From NCBI RefSeq assembly GCF_040250305.1, contig NZ_CP158190.1:1272001-1336000 (forward strand): DNA of 64,000 nt. The letters run 5' to 3'. The stretch comes from Peribacillus frigoritolerans. Lineage in GTDB: Bacteria; Bacillota; Bacilli; Bacillales; DSM-1321. A program made the position numbers and the translations under genes. Positions 1-8,971 of this stretch are shown here, piece by piece. The notes below the pieces were generated by a model. The model was not told the origin of the DNA. It ran no database searches and was given only the letters and a program-made list of their open reading frames with translations. The stretch's first letter is position 1. Each line of letters opens with the position of its first letter.

Positions 1-829
1 CTTTTTCCCCGTGAAGTAAATGATGCGCTTCCGTGATGGTAGTCATGCCATTATGAATGGAGTGGGCACCGGCAACGCGCAGGTACTGGCCGCCAAAGCC
101 GCCAACTAGACCGCTGGTGATGATATTCGTTTCAATTACACGCTGCAGCGCATCTGTCCATTTACCCTTTTCCAAATCAGCTAGGGCTTCCTCGCCATAT
201 GTCAATAAAACTTCCTGGCATTGCCTTGCGGCTATATGGGCCATTTCAATACAAACGGACTTCGTGGCAAGCTTTTCGACGAGTGCATTGCCCTCGTACC
301 ATTTCGCCAATGTATCGCCGATTCCCGCACGTAAATAGTTAATCGGCGAATTAAGGAGAATTCCCGGTTCAATAAATAACATCCAAGCGCTTTTTTCATG
401 AATATCATAGCGAACATATGAACCATTATCATCATAAATGACACTCAACGGTGTCCAGGCAGCGCAGGTGGAAGCCAAGGTTGGAATGAGGATGATTTCC
501 TTTTGAAGCAAGTTTCCGGCCGATTTGACGAGGTCGAGCAACTTACCGCCGCCAATGCCGATTAATGCATCCGCACCATGTTCTAGAGCAGCCTTCTTGA
601 CGCGTTCAATTTCCGGGTCACTGCATTCCCCGCCGTATGTGAAAAAGATCTTCTCAATATTTTCTAAGGAAGGAAAAAAGGGTTCAGCAACTTTCCATGA
701 TTTTCTTCCATGAATAACGAGCACTTTACGAATGTTGCCATTACTCAGTTTTGCTTCCAGGTTTTCAAGGACATTAGCTTTACAGGCATAATAAGCGGGG
801 CCGCTGCGGACCTCCAGTAAGGTATTCAT
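1..829 (-). CDS. Iron-containing alcohol dehydrogenase family protein (partial, C-terminus cut off)
   Basis: The ORF starts at ATG 829 with an AAGGAGA ribosome site just upstream and runs off the left edge, so about 276 N-terminal residues are visible. It has the Rossmann-like glycine motif GIGGGKLLDLVKSAG typical of glycerol-dehydrogenase-like enzymes, then AGIGDTLAKWYEG and the His-rich AGAHSIHNG stretch that normally supplies metal ligands. Family members are NAD(P)-dependent and use Fe or Zn. It lies 62 bp downstream of metQ on the same strand. The nearest functional analogue I can suggest is the hydroxycarboxylate dehydrogenase type (E. coli HcxA/YbdH), which would fit a link to methionine-derived 2-oxo acids, but that is inference. 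Glycerol dehydrogenase is the main alternative. Confidence 0.8.
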   Translation of the reverse strand, partial: MNTLLEVRSGPAYYACKANVLENLEAKLSNGNIRKVLVIHGRKSWKVAEPFFPSLENIEKIFFTYGGECSDPEIERVKKAALEHGADALIGIGGGKLLDLVKSAGNLLQKEIILIPTLASTCAAWTPLSVIYDDNGSYVRYDIHEKSAWMLFIEPGILLNSPINYLRAGIGDTLAKWYEGNALVEKLATKSVCIEMAHIAARQCQEVLLTYGEEALADLEKGKWTDALQRVIETNIITSGLVGGFGGQYLRVAGAHSIHNGMTTITEAHHLLHGEK

Positions 830-848
830 ATTCGTTCTCCTTAATGAA

Positions 849-880
849 AGGCCTGTTCCCGGTAAAGGGGAAGCAGGCCT
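849..880 (-). terminator. Hairpin between metQ and the dehydrogenase gene
   Basis: Inverted repeat with arms AGGCCTG and CAGGCCT plus an inner TTCCC/GGGAA pairing. On the minus strand it is followed by only a short T stretch, so it may be a weak terminator or an mRNA-stabilising hairpin that lowers expression of the downstream gene. Confidence 0.45.
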
Positions 881-891
881 CGATTATTTGA

Positions 892-1713
892 TCAATTCAT
901 CCAGTCTGGTTTTCCGAAACCGGCAAATTTGTCATCGATCACTTTTTCAAACTGGTCGGATTCCACTACTGATTTAATATCCTTGGCAAATTGAGCGTCT
1001 ACATCTTTTGTATTCACTGCAACAACGTTTCGATACATATCCGGCATTTTTTCTAAAACAAGGGCATCCTGGAGCTCCATTTTCGCTGCAAGAGCGAAGT
1101 TTCCAGGGACCGCCGATAGGTCAACACTGTCTGTTGCACGGGGCAACTGAGCGGATTCCAATGGTTTTAGTTGGATGTTTTTTGGATTTTTCGTTACATC
1201 CTTTTCAGATATTTTTAAAGGATCGACATCTGGATCGACTTCAAGCAACCCTTCATCCACAAGCACTTTTAGTGCACGTGCGAGGTTAACCGGATCATTG
1301 GGCACTGCAAGGGATGTACCGTCTTTTATTTCTTTCAATGATTTATACTTGTTCGAATATATGCCCATAGGTGCTGTTGGAACTATGATAAGGTCGGAAA
1401 GCTTTAAATCATTTTCTTTAGCGAAGTTATCCATGTACACTTTATGCTGGAAAAGGTTGGCGTCGATCGAGTTGTTGCCGAGCGACTTATTCGGCTGGAT
1501 ATAGTCGGTGAATTCGACGATCTCTATTTTGTATCCGAGATCTTCCAGACCTGGTTTGATGGCCTCCTTAACCATATCGGCGTACGGCCCGGTAGTAGCC
1601 CCGATCTTCAATTCTTTTTTGTCTTCAGTACTTGGGGATGCATCATCGCTCCCGCAAGCTGCCAAGCCAAGTGCAAGTGCACAGATTGATAATAACGAAG
1701 CTATTTTCTTCAT
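892..1713 (-). CDS. metQ: Methionine ABC transporter substrate-binding lipoprotein MetQ
   Basis: Lipoprotein of 273 residues. The start ATG 1713 is preferred over upstream in-frame codons because AGGAGG lies directly upstream and the protein then begins with a proper lipoprotein signal, MKKIASLLSICALALGLAAC, with lipobox LAAC. The mature part matches the NlpA/MetQ family (KIGATTGPYADMVKEAIKP near the N-terminus, later VPNDPVNLARAL). It binds methionine (D or L forms) outside the membrane and delivers it to MetP/MetN. It is the last importer gene of the metN-metP-metQ order, transcribed from the S-box promoter upstream of metN. Confidence 0.93.
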   Translation of the reverse strand: MKKIASLLSICALALGLAACGSDDASPSTEDKKELKIGATTGPYADMVKEAIKPGLEDLGYKIEIVEFTDYIQPNKSLGNNSIDANLFQHKVYMDNFAKENDLKLSDLIIVPTAPMGIYSNKYKSLKEIKDGTSLAVPNDPVNLARALKVLVDEGLLEVDPDVDPLKISEKDVTKNPKNIQLKPLESAQLPRATDSVDLSAVPGNFALAAKMELQDALVLEKMPDMYRNVVAVNTKDVDAQFAKDIKSVVESDQFEKVIDDKFAGFGKPDWMN

Positions 1714-1768
1714 TTGAAATTCCTCCTGAGTAATGAAATGTATTGAATCATTGAAAAAATGACTGATC

Positions 1769-2437
1769 CTATCGTTTATTAACCATGTATGAGACTTTGT
1801 CACCAACCATTTGAATGAGTTGCACAAGGCAGATCAGCACGACGATCGTCGTGATCATGACTGTGTTGTCATAACGGTAATATCCGTACCGGATGGCCAG
1901 GTCGCCAATTCCGCCTCCGCCGATTGTGCCTGCCATTGCTGAGTAACCGATAAGCGAAATGGTCGTTAATGTCAGTCCTTGAATGATTCCCGGTTTTGCC
2001 TCTGGAAGAAGTACATCCTTAATGATCATCCATGGAGTGGCACCTACGGCTATTGCAGCTTCAATCACTCCTCTGTCTATTTCACGTAATGCCGTTTCAA
2101 CAATCCTTGCAAAAAAAGGTATTGCGGATACGGAAAGGGAAACAGAAGCCGCTCTTGGCCCTATCGTCGATCCCGTAAGCAGGTCCGTTAAAGGAAGGAG
2201 GGCGACCAAGAGAATGATGAACGGGATTGAACGGACAATATTGACAGCGAAACCGAGAGATCGATTCACGATGCTATTTTCAAAAAATAAATTCCTGGTT
2301 GTCGTAAACAGCAATACTCCAAGCGGTAAACCGATCAGCAGGGCTACTGCAAGAGAAACGCCGACCATATAAATCGTTTCAAGAAAGGCTTTATTAAGAT
2401 CAGGTAAAATATTCACGATGGGATTAAGCAGTGACAT
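1769..2437 (-). CDS. metP: Methionine ABC transporter permease MetP (MetI family)
   Basis: Integral membrane protein of 222 residues with about five hydrophobic segments. It carries the binding-protein-dependent permease EAA-type loop around AIAVGATPWMIIKDVLLPEAKPGI, which contacts the ATPase. Its start overlaps the end of metN by 14 bp, indicating translational coupling. Role: membrane channel of the methionine importer. Length is normal for the family. Confidence 0.93.
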   Translation of the reverse strand: MSLLNPIVNILPDLNKAFLETIYMVGVSLAVALLIGLPLGVLLFTTTRNLFFENSIVNRSLGFAVNIVRSIPFIILLVALLPLTDLLTGSTIGPRAASVSLSVSAIPFFARIVETALREIDRGVIEAAIAVGATPWMIIKDVLLPEAKPGIIQGLTLTTISLIGYSAMAGTIGGGGIGDLAIRYGYYRYDNTVMITTIVVLICLVQLIQMVGDKVSYMVNKR

Positions 2438-3440
2438 GTTTTAACACCTCCACAGAACTGGATCGATTTTTTATATATTCCAATGCCGAATGAATTTGGG
2501 CGGCATCGCCAATTAGCTCGATGATTAAAATGCCTAAAGGAACATCCTGGATATACTCAATTTTACCGTGTAAAATATTACCCTTTACTGCATGGGATTG
2601 GAGAGTATCCGAAAGAATCGACTCACCGGCGGTTTGCCCTTCGAATTGAATTTTAATAATGGTACCTTCACTTTCTTCAATCAAGTGCGAAGGGAGTTCG
2701 AAATCCAGTACACTGCTAATGAATTGCTTCGTTAACTCCTGCTTAGGCTGTGAAAATATTTCATAAACGGGTCCTTCTTCAATTACCCGGCCATCCTGCA
2801 TGACAGCGACTCGGTGGCATAGTTCTTTGACCACTTCCATTTCATGTGTAATCAACACGATGGTGATACCAAGCTCACTGCTTATCTTTTTCAATAACTG
2901 TAAAATCGCTTTTGTAGTTGTTGGATCAAGGGCTGAAGTCGCTTCATCACATAATAGTACAGTGGGGTCATTTGCTAAGGCTCGAGCTATGCCGACCCGT
3001 TGCTTCTGTCCACCGCTAAGCTGTGCCGGATAGACATCTTTCTTATCGCTGAGCCCTACGATTTCCAACAATTCCAATACACGTAACCTGATTGCGTCCT
3101 TCGATCGATGCGCCGCCTTTAAGGCGAAAGCGACATTTTCATAAACGGTTTTTGAACTGACCAGGGAAAAATGCTGGAATATCATTCCGATTTTTTGGCG
3201 TTGCTTACGAAGCTCTTTACTTGATAAAGAGGTTAAATCAATGCCGTCGATGATGATATTCCCACCTGTCGGTCGTTCAAGCAAATTCAAGCAGCGGAGT
3301 AATGAGCTTTTTCCAGCTCCGCTGTAGCCGACAATTCCATATACTTCGCCAGTTTGGATGGTCAAAGATACGTTATCCACTCCGATAACTCGGTTTTTCT
3401 TCGAGACGTATTCCTTTCGGACTGAACGGATTTCAATCAT
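2424..3440 (-). CDS. metN: Methionine ABC transporter ATP-binding protein MetN
   Basis: ABC ATPase of 338 residues with Walker A GYSGAGKSSLL, signature LSGGQKQRVGIARAL, Walker B VLLCDEATSAL and the switch His in VLITHEME. The C-terminal ~90 residues form the extra NIL/ACT-like regulatory domain typical of MetN, which senses methionine in characterised homologues (transinhibition). It is the first gene of the operon, directly behind the SAM riboswitch; the ribosome site AGGGGGAAAGCTC precedes ATG 3440. Confidence 0.95.
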   Translation of the reverse strand: MIEIRSVRKEYVSKKNRVIGVDNVSLTIQTGEVYGIVGYSGAGKSSLLRCLNLLERPTGGNIIIDGIDLTSLSSKELRKQRQKIGMIFQHFSLVSSKTVYENVAFALKAAHRSKDAIRLRVLELLEIVGLSDKKDVYPAQLSGGQKQRVGIARALANDPTVLLCDEATSALDPTTTKAILQLLKKISSELGITIVLITHEMEVVKELCHRVAVMQDGRVIEEGPVYEIFSQPKQELTKQFISSVLDFELPSHLIEESEGTIIKIQFEGQTAGESILSDTLQSHAVKGNILHGKIEYIQDVPLGILIIELIGDAAQIHSALEYIKNRSSSVEVLKHVTA

Positions 3441-3461
3441 GAGCTTTCCCCCTTAAACATT

Positions 3462-3496
3462 AAAAAAGCTGCCTCTATCATTCAGAAAGAGGCAGC
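3462..3496 (-). terminator. Riboswitch expression-platform terminator of metNPQ
   Basis: On the minus strand the perfect stem GCTGCCTC...GAGGCAGC is followed by TTTTTT. It sits between the S-box aptamer and metN, as expected of the SAM-dependent terminator that stops transcription when SAM is plentiful. Confidence 0.9.
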
Positions 3497-3511
3497 GAAA
3501 TCATATCTCGT

Positions 3512-3612
3512 CTTATCTTTCAGAATTCAATCATTCTGCAGGAATTGGCACCGTTCCCTAAGGGCGGTTGCCGGACATCACAGGGCCTGATCCCTCCGTC
3601 ACTCTTGATAAG
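3512..3612 (-). promoter_or_regulatory. SAM riboswitch (S-box) aptamer
   Basis: Read on the minus strand it has the S-box landmarks in order: CTTATCAAGAG opening P1, GGAGGGA, GGCCC, a near-canonical TGATGTCCGGCAACC, GGTGCCAATTCC, and AAAGATAAG closing P1. SAM binding would favour the downstream terminator and switch off metNPQ. The match rests on direct recognition of conserved sequence blocks. Confidence 0.95.
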
Positions 3613-3898
3613 TAATTTATTATTTTAGAATATTTCAAGTTTTATAATATAATCTATATTATTTGTAAAATCCGACAATGTCAATCGTTTCTTTGATTTT
3701 TTTTGTCGTTAAATTTGGTACAGTCCTTTAAAACGATTCATGGAAAAAGGGCTATTATGCAATAATCCAGCATTTACATCCAGGCTATTTATTCCAATAT
3801 TTCCTTGTCAAAAAGGTAAAGTGGTACTACATTTATTATAGTAAAGTTAAAAAAAGGAAGGTAAAACTATTTTTGTACAATGATGGGGAGGCAATTGA

Positions 3899-4723
3899 AT
3901 GATAGAAATTAAGTCGATAAATGATGTGGTTTGTGTGCACGGGACTCCTGGCGGGAACAAGTCGGGGATGAGTGTTAATGTTTTTTTAACGGATGGACTA
4001 TTGATAGATACTGGCGCACAGATTTTATTGGAAGAGCTTATTCCGTTCTATGAGTCCGCAGACTTCGACTCAGTGGCCCTGACTCACTATCATGAAGACC
4101 ATACGGGGGGCGCTGCCTGGATACAGGAACATAAAAAGGTGCCGCTTTTCATTCACCCGATGTCGGTTGAGGTTTGTGCAAGGGATGCTGTATATCCTGA
4201 ATATCGCAAAATTTTCTGGGGGAAGAGAGACGCCTTTAAAGCTGAGCCGCTAGGGGAGGCCATTCATTCACGCACCCAAACGTGGGAGCCGATTTTTACC
4301 CCCGGCCATGCGAAGGACCATATGGTGTATTTGAATCACAGTAATGGCATGCTCTTTTCAGGAGACCTTTTCGTAACACCAAAGACAAAGCTTGTCTTAC
4401 GGGAAGAGTCTGTCCCGGTCATCATCGATTCCATAAAAAGATTACTTCAATATGACTTCGGGGAAGTGTTTTGCTGCCATGCTGGGCATGTCCCTGATGG
4501 GAAGGAAATGTTCGGGAAAAAGCTGGATTATTTGGAAAACCTCCAAGGTGAAATTTTACGCTTGCATTCTCAAGGGCTGACCGTACATGAAATCCAGCAG
4601 GTCGTTTTACCGAATCGCTATCCCCTTATCGAGATATCTGGGCATGAATGGGATTCAGAGCATATCATTACATCGATATTAAACGAAAATATTTTGAGTG
4701 CAAGGGAGAATCGAACTATTTGA
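3899..4723 (+). CDS. MBL-fold metallo-hydrolase
   Basis: Protein of 274 residues starting at ATG 3899 behind GGGGAGG. The zinc-binding signature is T-H63-Y-H65-E-D67-H68-TGG, followed by further ligands in TPGHAKDHMVY and SGDLF, and a late HAGH. This is a complete binuclear metallo-beta-lactamase-fold hydrolase. The substrate cannot be read from sequence; glyoxalase-II-like or thioesterase-like activities occur in such stand-alone cytosolic members. It stands alone between the metNPQ leader and a convergent small gene. Confidence 0.85.
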   Translation: MIEIKSINDVVCVHGTPGGNKSGMSVNVFLTDGLLIDTGAQILLEELIPFYESADFDSVALTHYHEDHTGGAAWIQEHKKVPLFIHPMSVEVCARDAVYPEYRKIFWGKRDAFKAEPLGEAIHSRTQTWEPIFTPGHAKDHMVYLNHSNGMLFSGDLFVTPKTKLVLREESVPVIIDSIKRLLQYDFGEVFCCHAGHVPDGKEMFGKKLDYLENLQGEILRLHSQGLTVHEIQQVVLPNRYPLIEISGHEWDSEHIITSILNENILSARENRTI

Positions 4724-4751
4724 ATGTTAACGGTCTGACTGATATAAAGGA

Positions 4752-4771
4752 GAGCTCTCCATAAGAGAGCC
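4752..4771 (-). terminator. Weak hairpin between convergent genes
   Basis: Six-bp stem GCTCTC/GAGAGC with loop CATAA, followed on the minus strand by TCTCCTTT. It lies in the 56-bp gap between two convergent genes; its strength as a terminator is doubtful. Confidence 0.35.
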
Positions 4772-4779
4772 CACATAAT

Positions 4780-4968
4780 TCATTTATTGATATTGGGATC
4801 TGTTTCATCATAAAAATCATGTGCTTCTTCGATGTTCTGAAGGTCAGCGACTTCATACACATTTCCGCCCGCCATTCCTTCATTGATGATACGGTCGATA
4901 TCAAGGTAAACGGAGTCCTTGCCATCATATTCGGTATCCTTCAAAAATGTCATTTTTTCTTTATCCAA
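4780..4968 (-). CDS. Small acidic hypothetical protein
   Basis: ORF of 62 codons with TTG start at 4968 and a good AGGAGGGA ribosome site nine bases upstream. The product is acidic (many Asp and Glu) with no membrane segment, signal or metal motif. I do not recognise a family. The strong ribosome site and typical composition argue that it is real. Confidence 0.6.
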   Translation of the reverse strand: MDKEKMTFLKDTEYDGKDSVYLDIDRIINEGMAGGNVYEVADLQNIEEAHDFYDETDPNINK

Positions 4969-5053
4969 AATAAATCCCTCCTAGCCTTTTCTTTAGTTTA
5001 GGCAAAGGAGTTTTTTTTATTCTGTTTAGGGATTTCATGAATGTAAAGGCGGT

Positions 5054-5257
5054 TCATTCATATACATGGAAGATCATTAAATCATGTATCATGCTTTTGA
5101 GTTTGGCTTCATCTGTTTCGGAAGGCGGATTGGCTGTCCACTCGATGGATCCATCTTTATGATACAAGGCTTGGATTGCCTGCTTGTTGAAATAAAAGGA
5201 AATTTTCCATCCTGGCAGATTCTTATGCAGTGGTGCCCATTGAAAATGAGTAATCAT
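5054..5257 (-). CDS. yheE: YheE family protein (DUF5342)
   Basis: Small protein of 67 residues. The upstream in-frame ATG at 5272 lies inside the ribosome site GGAGGTAA, so ATG 5257 (MITHFQW...) is the likely start. It resembles B. subtilis YheE in size and in lying next to the yheC/yheD ATP-grasp genes. Function unknown; the position at the end of the ATP-grasp operon suggests a shared, probably sporulation-related, role. Confidence 0.75.
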   Translation of the reverse strand: MITHFQWAPLHKNLPGWKISFYFNKQAIQALYHKDGSIEWTANPPSETDEAKLKSMIHDLMIFHVYE

Positions 5258-5320
5258 ATGTATTACCTCCATATATACAGTTTCTCATTTAATTATAATG
5301 GAAAACGGCAGCTGGAGGTG

Positions 5321-6517
5321 TTATTTAATTGTCAGGCTGGGGAAAGTTAATTCAATAAAAAGATTTTTTAAATGCAAAAGCCTGTTTGTTTCAATTTCCT
5401 CCTCATCGAATTGCATGGGCTTTGAGTTCACTTCGTATATGAAGAGCGAGCCTGATTCGTCTTCCCCTATATCCATGGAAAACTCTCCGAGAAATCCGAT
5501 TTTTTTTGATAGTATCTCTCCGCTTTTTTGGGCGATTTTCGCTAATTTTCGATTCAGGCTTCTTGATTGCAGGACTTGATAAGGAAAAATCTTACCCCCT
5601 TGGGGAGTGTGGGTGGTGATTTCCTGGGTTTGTGACATCCTTACCGCTTTGCCGGTCACTTTATAAAAACCTTTTTCATAATGGACCAGAATCCGGTAAT
5701 CATAACGATGTCCAAAAAGTTTTTTTGGTATGATCGCCTGTTGAGCAAGGTAGCTCCTTTTTAATAGCTCCCTTTTTTTTGTTTCCCAGAATGACGTGAA
5801 ATCCGGGAAGGACTCACTATGCTTTAAGCTATTGAACAATAGTGTATCATCATCATTTTTGATTATGGTATAAATGCCTTTACCTTGGCTTCCTTTGCAG
5901 GGTTTAAGGTATATATGCCTGTAGGTCTCCAGGAAAGCATCAAGGCAGCCGCTGTTTCGCAAGACCATGGTGGGCGGGAGGTGATTGGTGAGGGATCCTT
6001 CTTCCAACAATGCTTCGAACATCACATATTTATCTATGAAACAGGGGTTGAAAAGATTCATTGGGTATTCTTTAAAATATTTGATGAGTTGTTGGAATTC
6101 CCCTGACGCCTCATAGCTCCTCGAGGGGATTCGGTTATAGACGATGTCAGGGAAGGGCACTTTACATTCGATCCACTTGTTTGAAATGGAGGAAAAAACA
6201 TACCCTCTCATCGATTCGGAATGAAGGGCATTTCCTGTGAATACATACGCCAATATTCCATGTTTCAATAAATATAGTGATAGGTCCCGAAAAAGGGTCA
6301 GGTTTCCACCCAAACCTGATTCCTTTTTGGGATTGGAAACAGTCAGTATGCCGACAGCAAGCATCCGGTTACCTGGAAATATGGTGATTGGAATTAGGGG
6401 TTGATTCGTATGTTCCTTATTATAGCTGATTACCTCTTCGGTAGAGCCGGCGAAAAGTTCCGCATTCTCTTGATTGTGGTACCAATTTTCAGTGGGGATA
6501 TCGTAAAAAATGTTCAT
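5321..6517 (-). CDS. YheC/YheD-type ATP-grasp protein (fourth of cluster)
   Basis: Protein of 398 residues. The ATP-grasp fold shows as the nucleotide-binding IYLKPCKGSQGKGIYTI, the YDYRILVHY strand and the metal/ATP-binding EVNSKP near the C-terminus. YheC and YheD of B. subtilis are annotated as endospore coat-associated; ATP-grasp enzymes generally join a carboxylate to an amine through an acyl phosphate. Its ATG overlaps the stop of the upstream paralogue by 4 bp (ATGA), so the two are translationally coupled. All expected nucleotide-site residues are present, so it is not an obvious inactive copy. Substrate unknown. Confidence 0.85.
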   Translation of the reverse strand: MNIFYDIPTENWYHNQENAELFAGSTEEVISYNKEHTNQPLIPITIFPGNRMLAVGILTVSNPKKESGLGGNLTLFRDLSLYLLKHGILAYVFTGNALHSESMRGYVFSSISNKWIECKVPFPDIVYNRIPSRSYEASGEFQQLIKYFKEYPMNLFNPCFIDKYVMFEALLEEGSLTNHLPPTMVLRNSGCLDAFLETYRHIYLKPCKGSQGKGIYTIIKNDDDTLLFNSLKHSESFPDFTSFWETKKRELLKRSYLAQQAIIPKKLFGHRYDYRILVHYEKGFYKVTGKAVRMSQTQEITTHTPQGGKIFPYQVLQSRSLNRKLAKIAQKSGEILSKKIGFLGEFSMDIGEDESGSLFIYEVNSKPMQFDEEEIETNRLLHLKNLFIELTFPSLTIK

Positions 6518-7881
6518 CGCGGCACACTGATTGATTTCGTAATCGTCTGTTCCGTAAGATAAATGGCGTAATCAAGGCTAAGCTTTCTGGTCAGCAATTC
6601 GAAATCCTTGAGTTTTGGATGGGAGAAGATGGAACGTCCCGGTTTGGAATTGGCTTCAAACATCCAAACCTGCCCTTTTTTATCCAAGCCAAAATCAAAT
6701 CCTATTTCTGCAACGATTCCGTCCAAGTTCTTTTCTATACTGTCACTTAAAATCAGTGCGGCTTCCGATAGCTTACGTTCGACTTCTTTCGCCTCATCGT
6801 CATCTCCAAACAGTTCGGCAACCGTTTTGATCACACCCCCGCTTTTAATATGGGTCGTGACGCTGCCGGCACCGGCGATTTTTGCGGCGATAGCGGTTAC
6901 CTGCCATTTTCCATTACTGTCCTTGTTCGTATGGACCCGGAAATCCACTGGGCGTTTTTCAGATCGAATTAATGGGATGCCCTGCTGCACGATAAGATTC
7001 TCAAGCGGCCGGTCGTGAAAAATATGTTTAACGATGGATTCCAGTGTGGAAAACTTTTGCAGTTTATTTTCTTTTGCTTCATTTGTATAGCGGCAATAGT
7101 AAACATTCTCATGCTTATCATAAAGAATTTGGTGAATCCCTAGGCCGAGGCTGCCGTGAATGGGCTTTATATAAACTTGCCGGTAATGGGAAAGAAGGGT
7201 TTCCACCACGGACATGGATTGAAATGGATACGTTTCCGGCAAATATGGCAGTGCCCGCTCATCTGCGCATAACCTTTCATTTACATCCCATTTATTGAAA
7301 AAACCAGGATTATACCATGGAATGGTATATTCTTTTTGAAATTTCTGCTTCACTTCTTTAGGTCCATCGCGGTTTTCCGTCAACCGATTTGGGAGACGGT
7401 CATAGATGACATTAGGAAAAGGAAATTCATTAATGTGCCAGTCATCGTTATCAAACACATAACCTTTGATCGTCTCCTCATCCCAATTGATTACATTCTC
7501 CCCAAAAACAAAGGGGATACAGCCTGTGGTCCTGCTAAGCGAAAGGAGCTTTGCGAAAAATTCCGATCTCTCGCCTAATGGTTTGTTTGAAATGCCGGTG
7601 AAGCCTGATGAAAAGATTCCGACCAGCGGTCCGATATGAATGCTCTTGCCGTATATGAATAAATGAAGGGGAATATCGGTATGATCGAATATTAGAGATT
7701 CCGCTAGACTTTCCGAAAGGACGATTGATTGATTGACGGCCGGGTTTTGTTTGACGATGGCAGGACATGAATGTCGTCCGAAGTAAATTAATTCAATCTC
7801 TGCCAAATCCCCAAGATCGGAAGGGTAGTAGAGAACATTGCCGGGAATAGAGGCAATTTCGGCAGGATAAGTCTTTCTCAC
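6514..7881 (-). CDS. YheD-like ATP-grasp protein (third of cluster)
   Basis: Protein of 455 residues, about the size of B. subtilis YheD. GTG start at 7881 with AGGTGA upstream, a ribosome site that overlaps the end of the preceding gene. Motifs: VYIKPIHGSLGLGIHQI, PVDFRVHTNKD and MFEANSKPGRS. The first ~100 residues form an extra N-terminal domain shared with the 453-residue paralogue at the head of the operon. Likely role: ATP-dependent ligation during sporulation (family annotation plus inference). Confidence 0.85.
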   Translation of the reverse strand: MRKTYPAEIASIPGNVLYYPSDLGDLAEIELIYFGRHSCPAIVKQNPAVNQSIVLSESLAESLIFDHTDIPLHLFIYGKSIHIGPLVGIFSSGFTGISNKPLGERSEFFAKLLSLSRTTGCIPFVFGENVINWDEETIKGYVFDNDDWHINEFPFPNVIYDRLPNRLTENRDGPKEVKQKFQKEYTIPWYNPGFFNKWDVNERLCADERALPYLPETYPFQSMSVVETLLSHYRQVYIKPIHGSLGLGIHQILYDKHENVYYCRYTNEAKENKLQKFSTLESIVKHIFHDRPLENLIVQQGIPLIRSEKRPVDFRVHTNKDSNGKWQVTAIAAKIAGAGSVTTHIKSGGVIKTVAELFGDDDEAKEVERKLSEAALILSDSIEKNLDGIVAEIGFDFGLDKKGQVWMFEANSKPGRSIFSHPKLKDFELLTRKLSLDYAIYLTEQTITKSISVPR

Positions 7882-7884
7882 TTT

Positions 7885-8955
7885 CTATTCACCTGCTTTC
7901 TGAAGATGTTCGGCTAAATACTGGCTATATTGAAACGGTGCGCGATGAATATCATTCATGGTCTCCGGCTGTAGTGCCTGAATGATTTTCCTTCCGGGCT
8001 TCGAGTTAATGTCCATTATCCAGATTTGGCCTTTTTTATCGATGCCTATATCGATCCCCAACTCGAATAACCTTTCAAAGACAGCTTCGGCTTCTGCGGG
8101 CAGGGTGCGAAGGATATGCTGAATCTTTTGTTCGACGGCAATCGAAATCGTTTCCGGGTTTCTTTTGATGAAATTATCCAATGAAATGGCTTCCCCGCCT
8201 GTGGCAAGATTTGAGGTGATTCCGTCCTTTTGTCCCGTACGAATTCCGCGGCCACGTTCCATCCATTGATTCTTCTCGTTTTTTTGAAGTAAAATCCGTA
8301 AATCGAATGGCTCGTTATTTTGGTTGCAAAGTTCCAAATATGGCTGGCAGAGGTAACGGTATCGATTTAATAAATGCTGCAGCCATTTGTTAAGCTGAGA
8401 TTTGGAGGAGAATTGGCGGTCATATTTGGTGCCCTTTTTCGTCATGGATACCAAGGTGCCGTCTTCGTTTTTTGAAAGAAGATAGATCCCTGTACCGCCT
8501 GCACCGAATTCAGGTTTGATGATGATTTTATCCAGGCGTTCCAAATGACCGTTAATATCTTCCGGTGTCGTCACTTGTACGGTCTCTGGAAAAAATGCCT
8601 GTAGGTGTGGATGGTTTTTTAGGATTTGATACACCTCCCACTTACCAGGAAGGCCCAGCCCCAAGAAATTCGAGTTATCTTTTAACCAATCGATTTTGTG
8701 CCGCGTTTCCGTTGACTCACGGACTAATCCGTGAAAACAGCGATCATAAACAAAATCAGGTATATCAAAAGATGCGGCGATCCAAGTTTCGTTCTCGTCA
8801 TCAAAACGCTCGCCGCGGACTTTTTTCAGATCCATATCAATATTTTCCGGTGAGAATTTACAAACTTTCATATTAAATGATTTTGCGGTTTTGGCTATTT
8901 CGGTGAAGTAGTTGTTTTCATGTGTATCCGACGCGGCCATTAATCCTATTAACAC
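7885..8955 (-). CDS. yheC: YheC-like ATP-grasp protein (second of cluster)
   Basis: Protein of 356 residues, close to B. subtilis YheC, with GTG start at 8955 behind AAGGAGTT. Motifs are IIIKPEFGAGGTGIYLL, PFDLRILLQKN and IMDINSKPGRK. It is shorter than the YheD-type neighbours because it lacks their N-terminal domain and begins with MLIGLMAASDTHEN. It lies 16 bp from the upstream paralogue and 3 bp from the downstream one, so it is part of the same transcript. Confidence 0.85.
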   Translation of the reverse strand: MLIGLMAASDTHENNYFTEIAKTAKSFNMKVCKFSPENIDMDLKKVRGERFDDENETWIAASFDIPDFVYDRCFHGLVRESTETRHKIDWLKDNSNFLGLGLPGKWEVYQILKNHPHLQAFFPETVQVTTPEDINGHLERLDKIIIKPEFGAGGTGIYLLSKNEDGTLVSMTKKGTKYDRQFSSKSQLNKWLQHLLNRYRYLCQPYLELCNQNNEPFDLRILLQKNEKNQWMERGRGIRTGQKDGITSNLATGGEAISLDNFIKRNPETISIAVEQKIQHILRTLPAEAEAVFERLFELGIDIGIDKKGQIWIMDINSKPGRKIIQALQPETMNDIHRAPFQYSQYLAEHLQKAGE

Positions 8956-8971
8956 GTGCTAGCAACTCCTT

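Noticed and set aside
1008..1717. Plus-strand frames of 69-109 codons within metQ
   Set aside because: They are opposite-strand shadows of a well-supported gene and lack ribosome sites.
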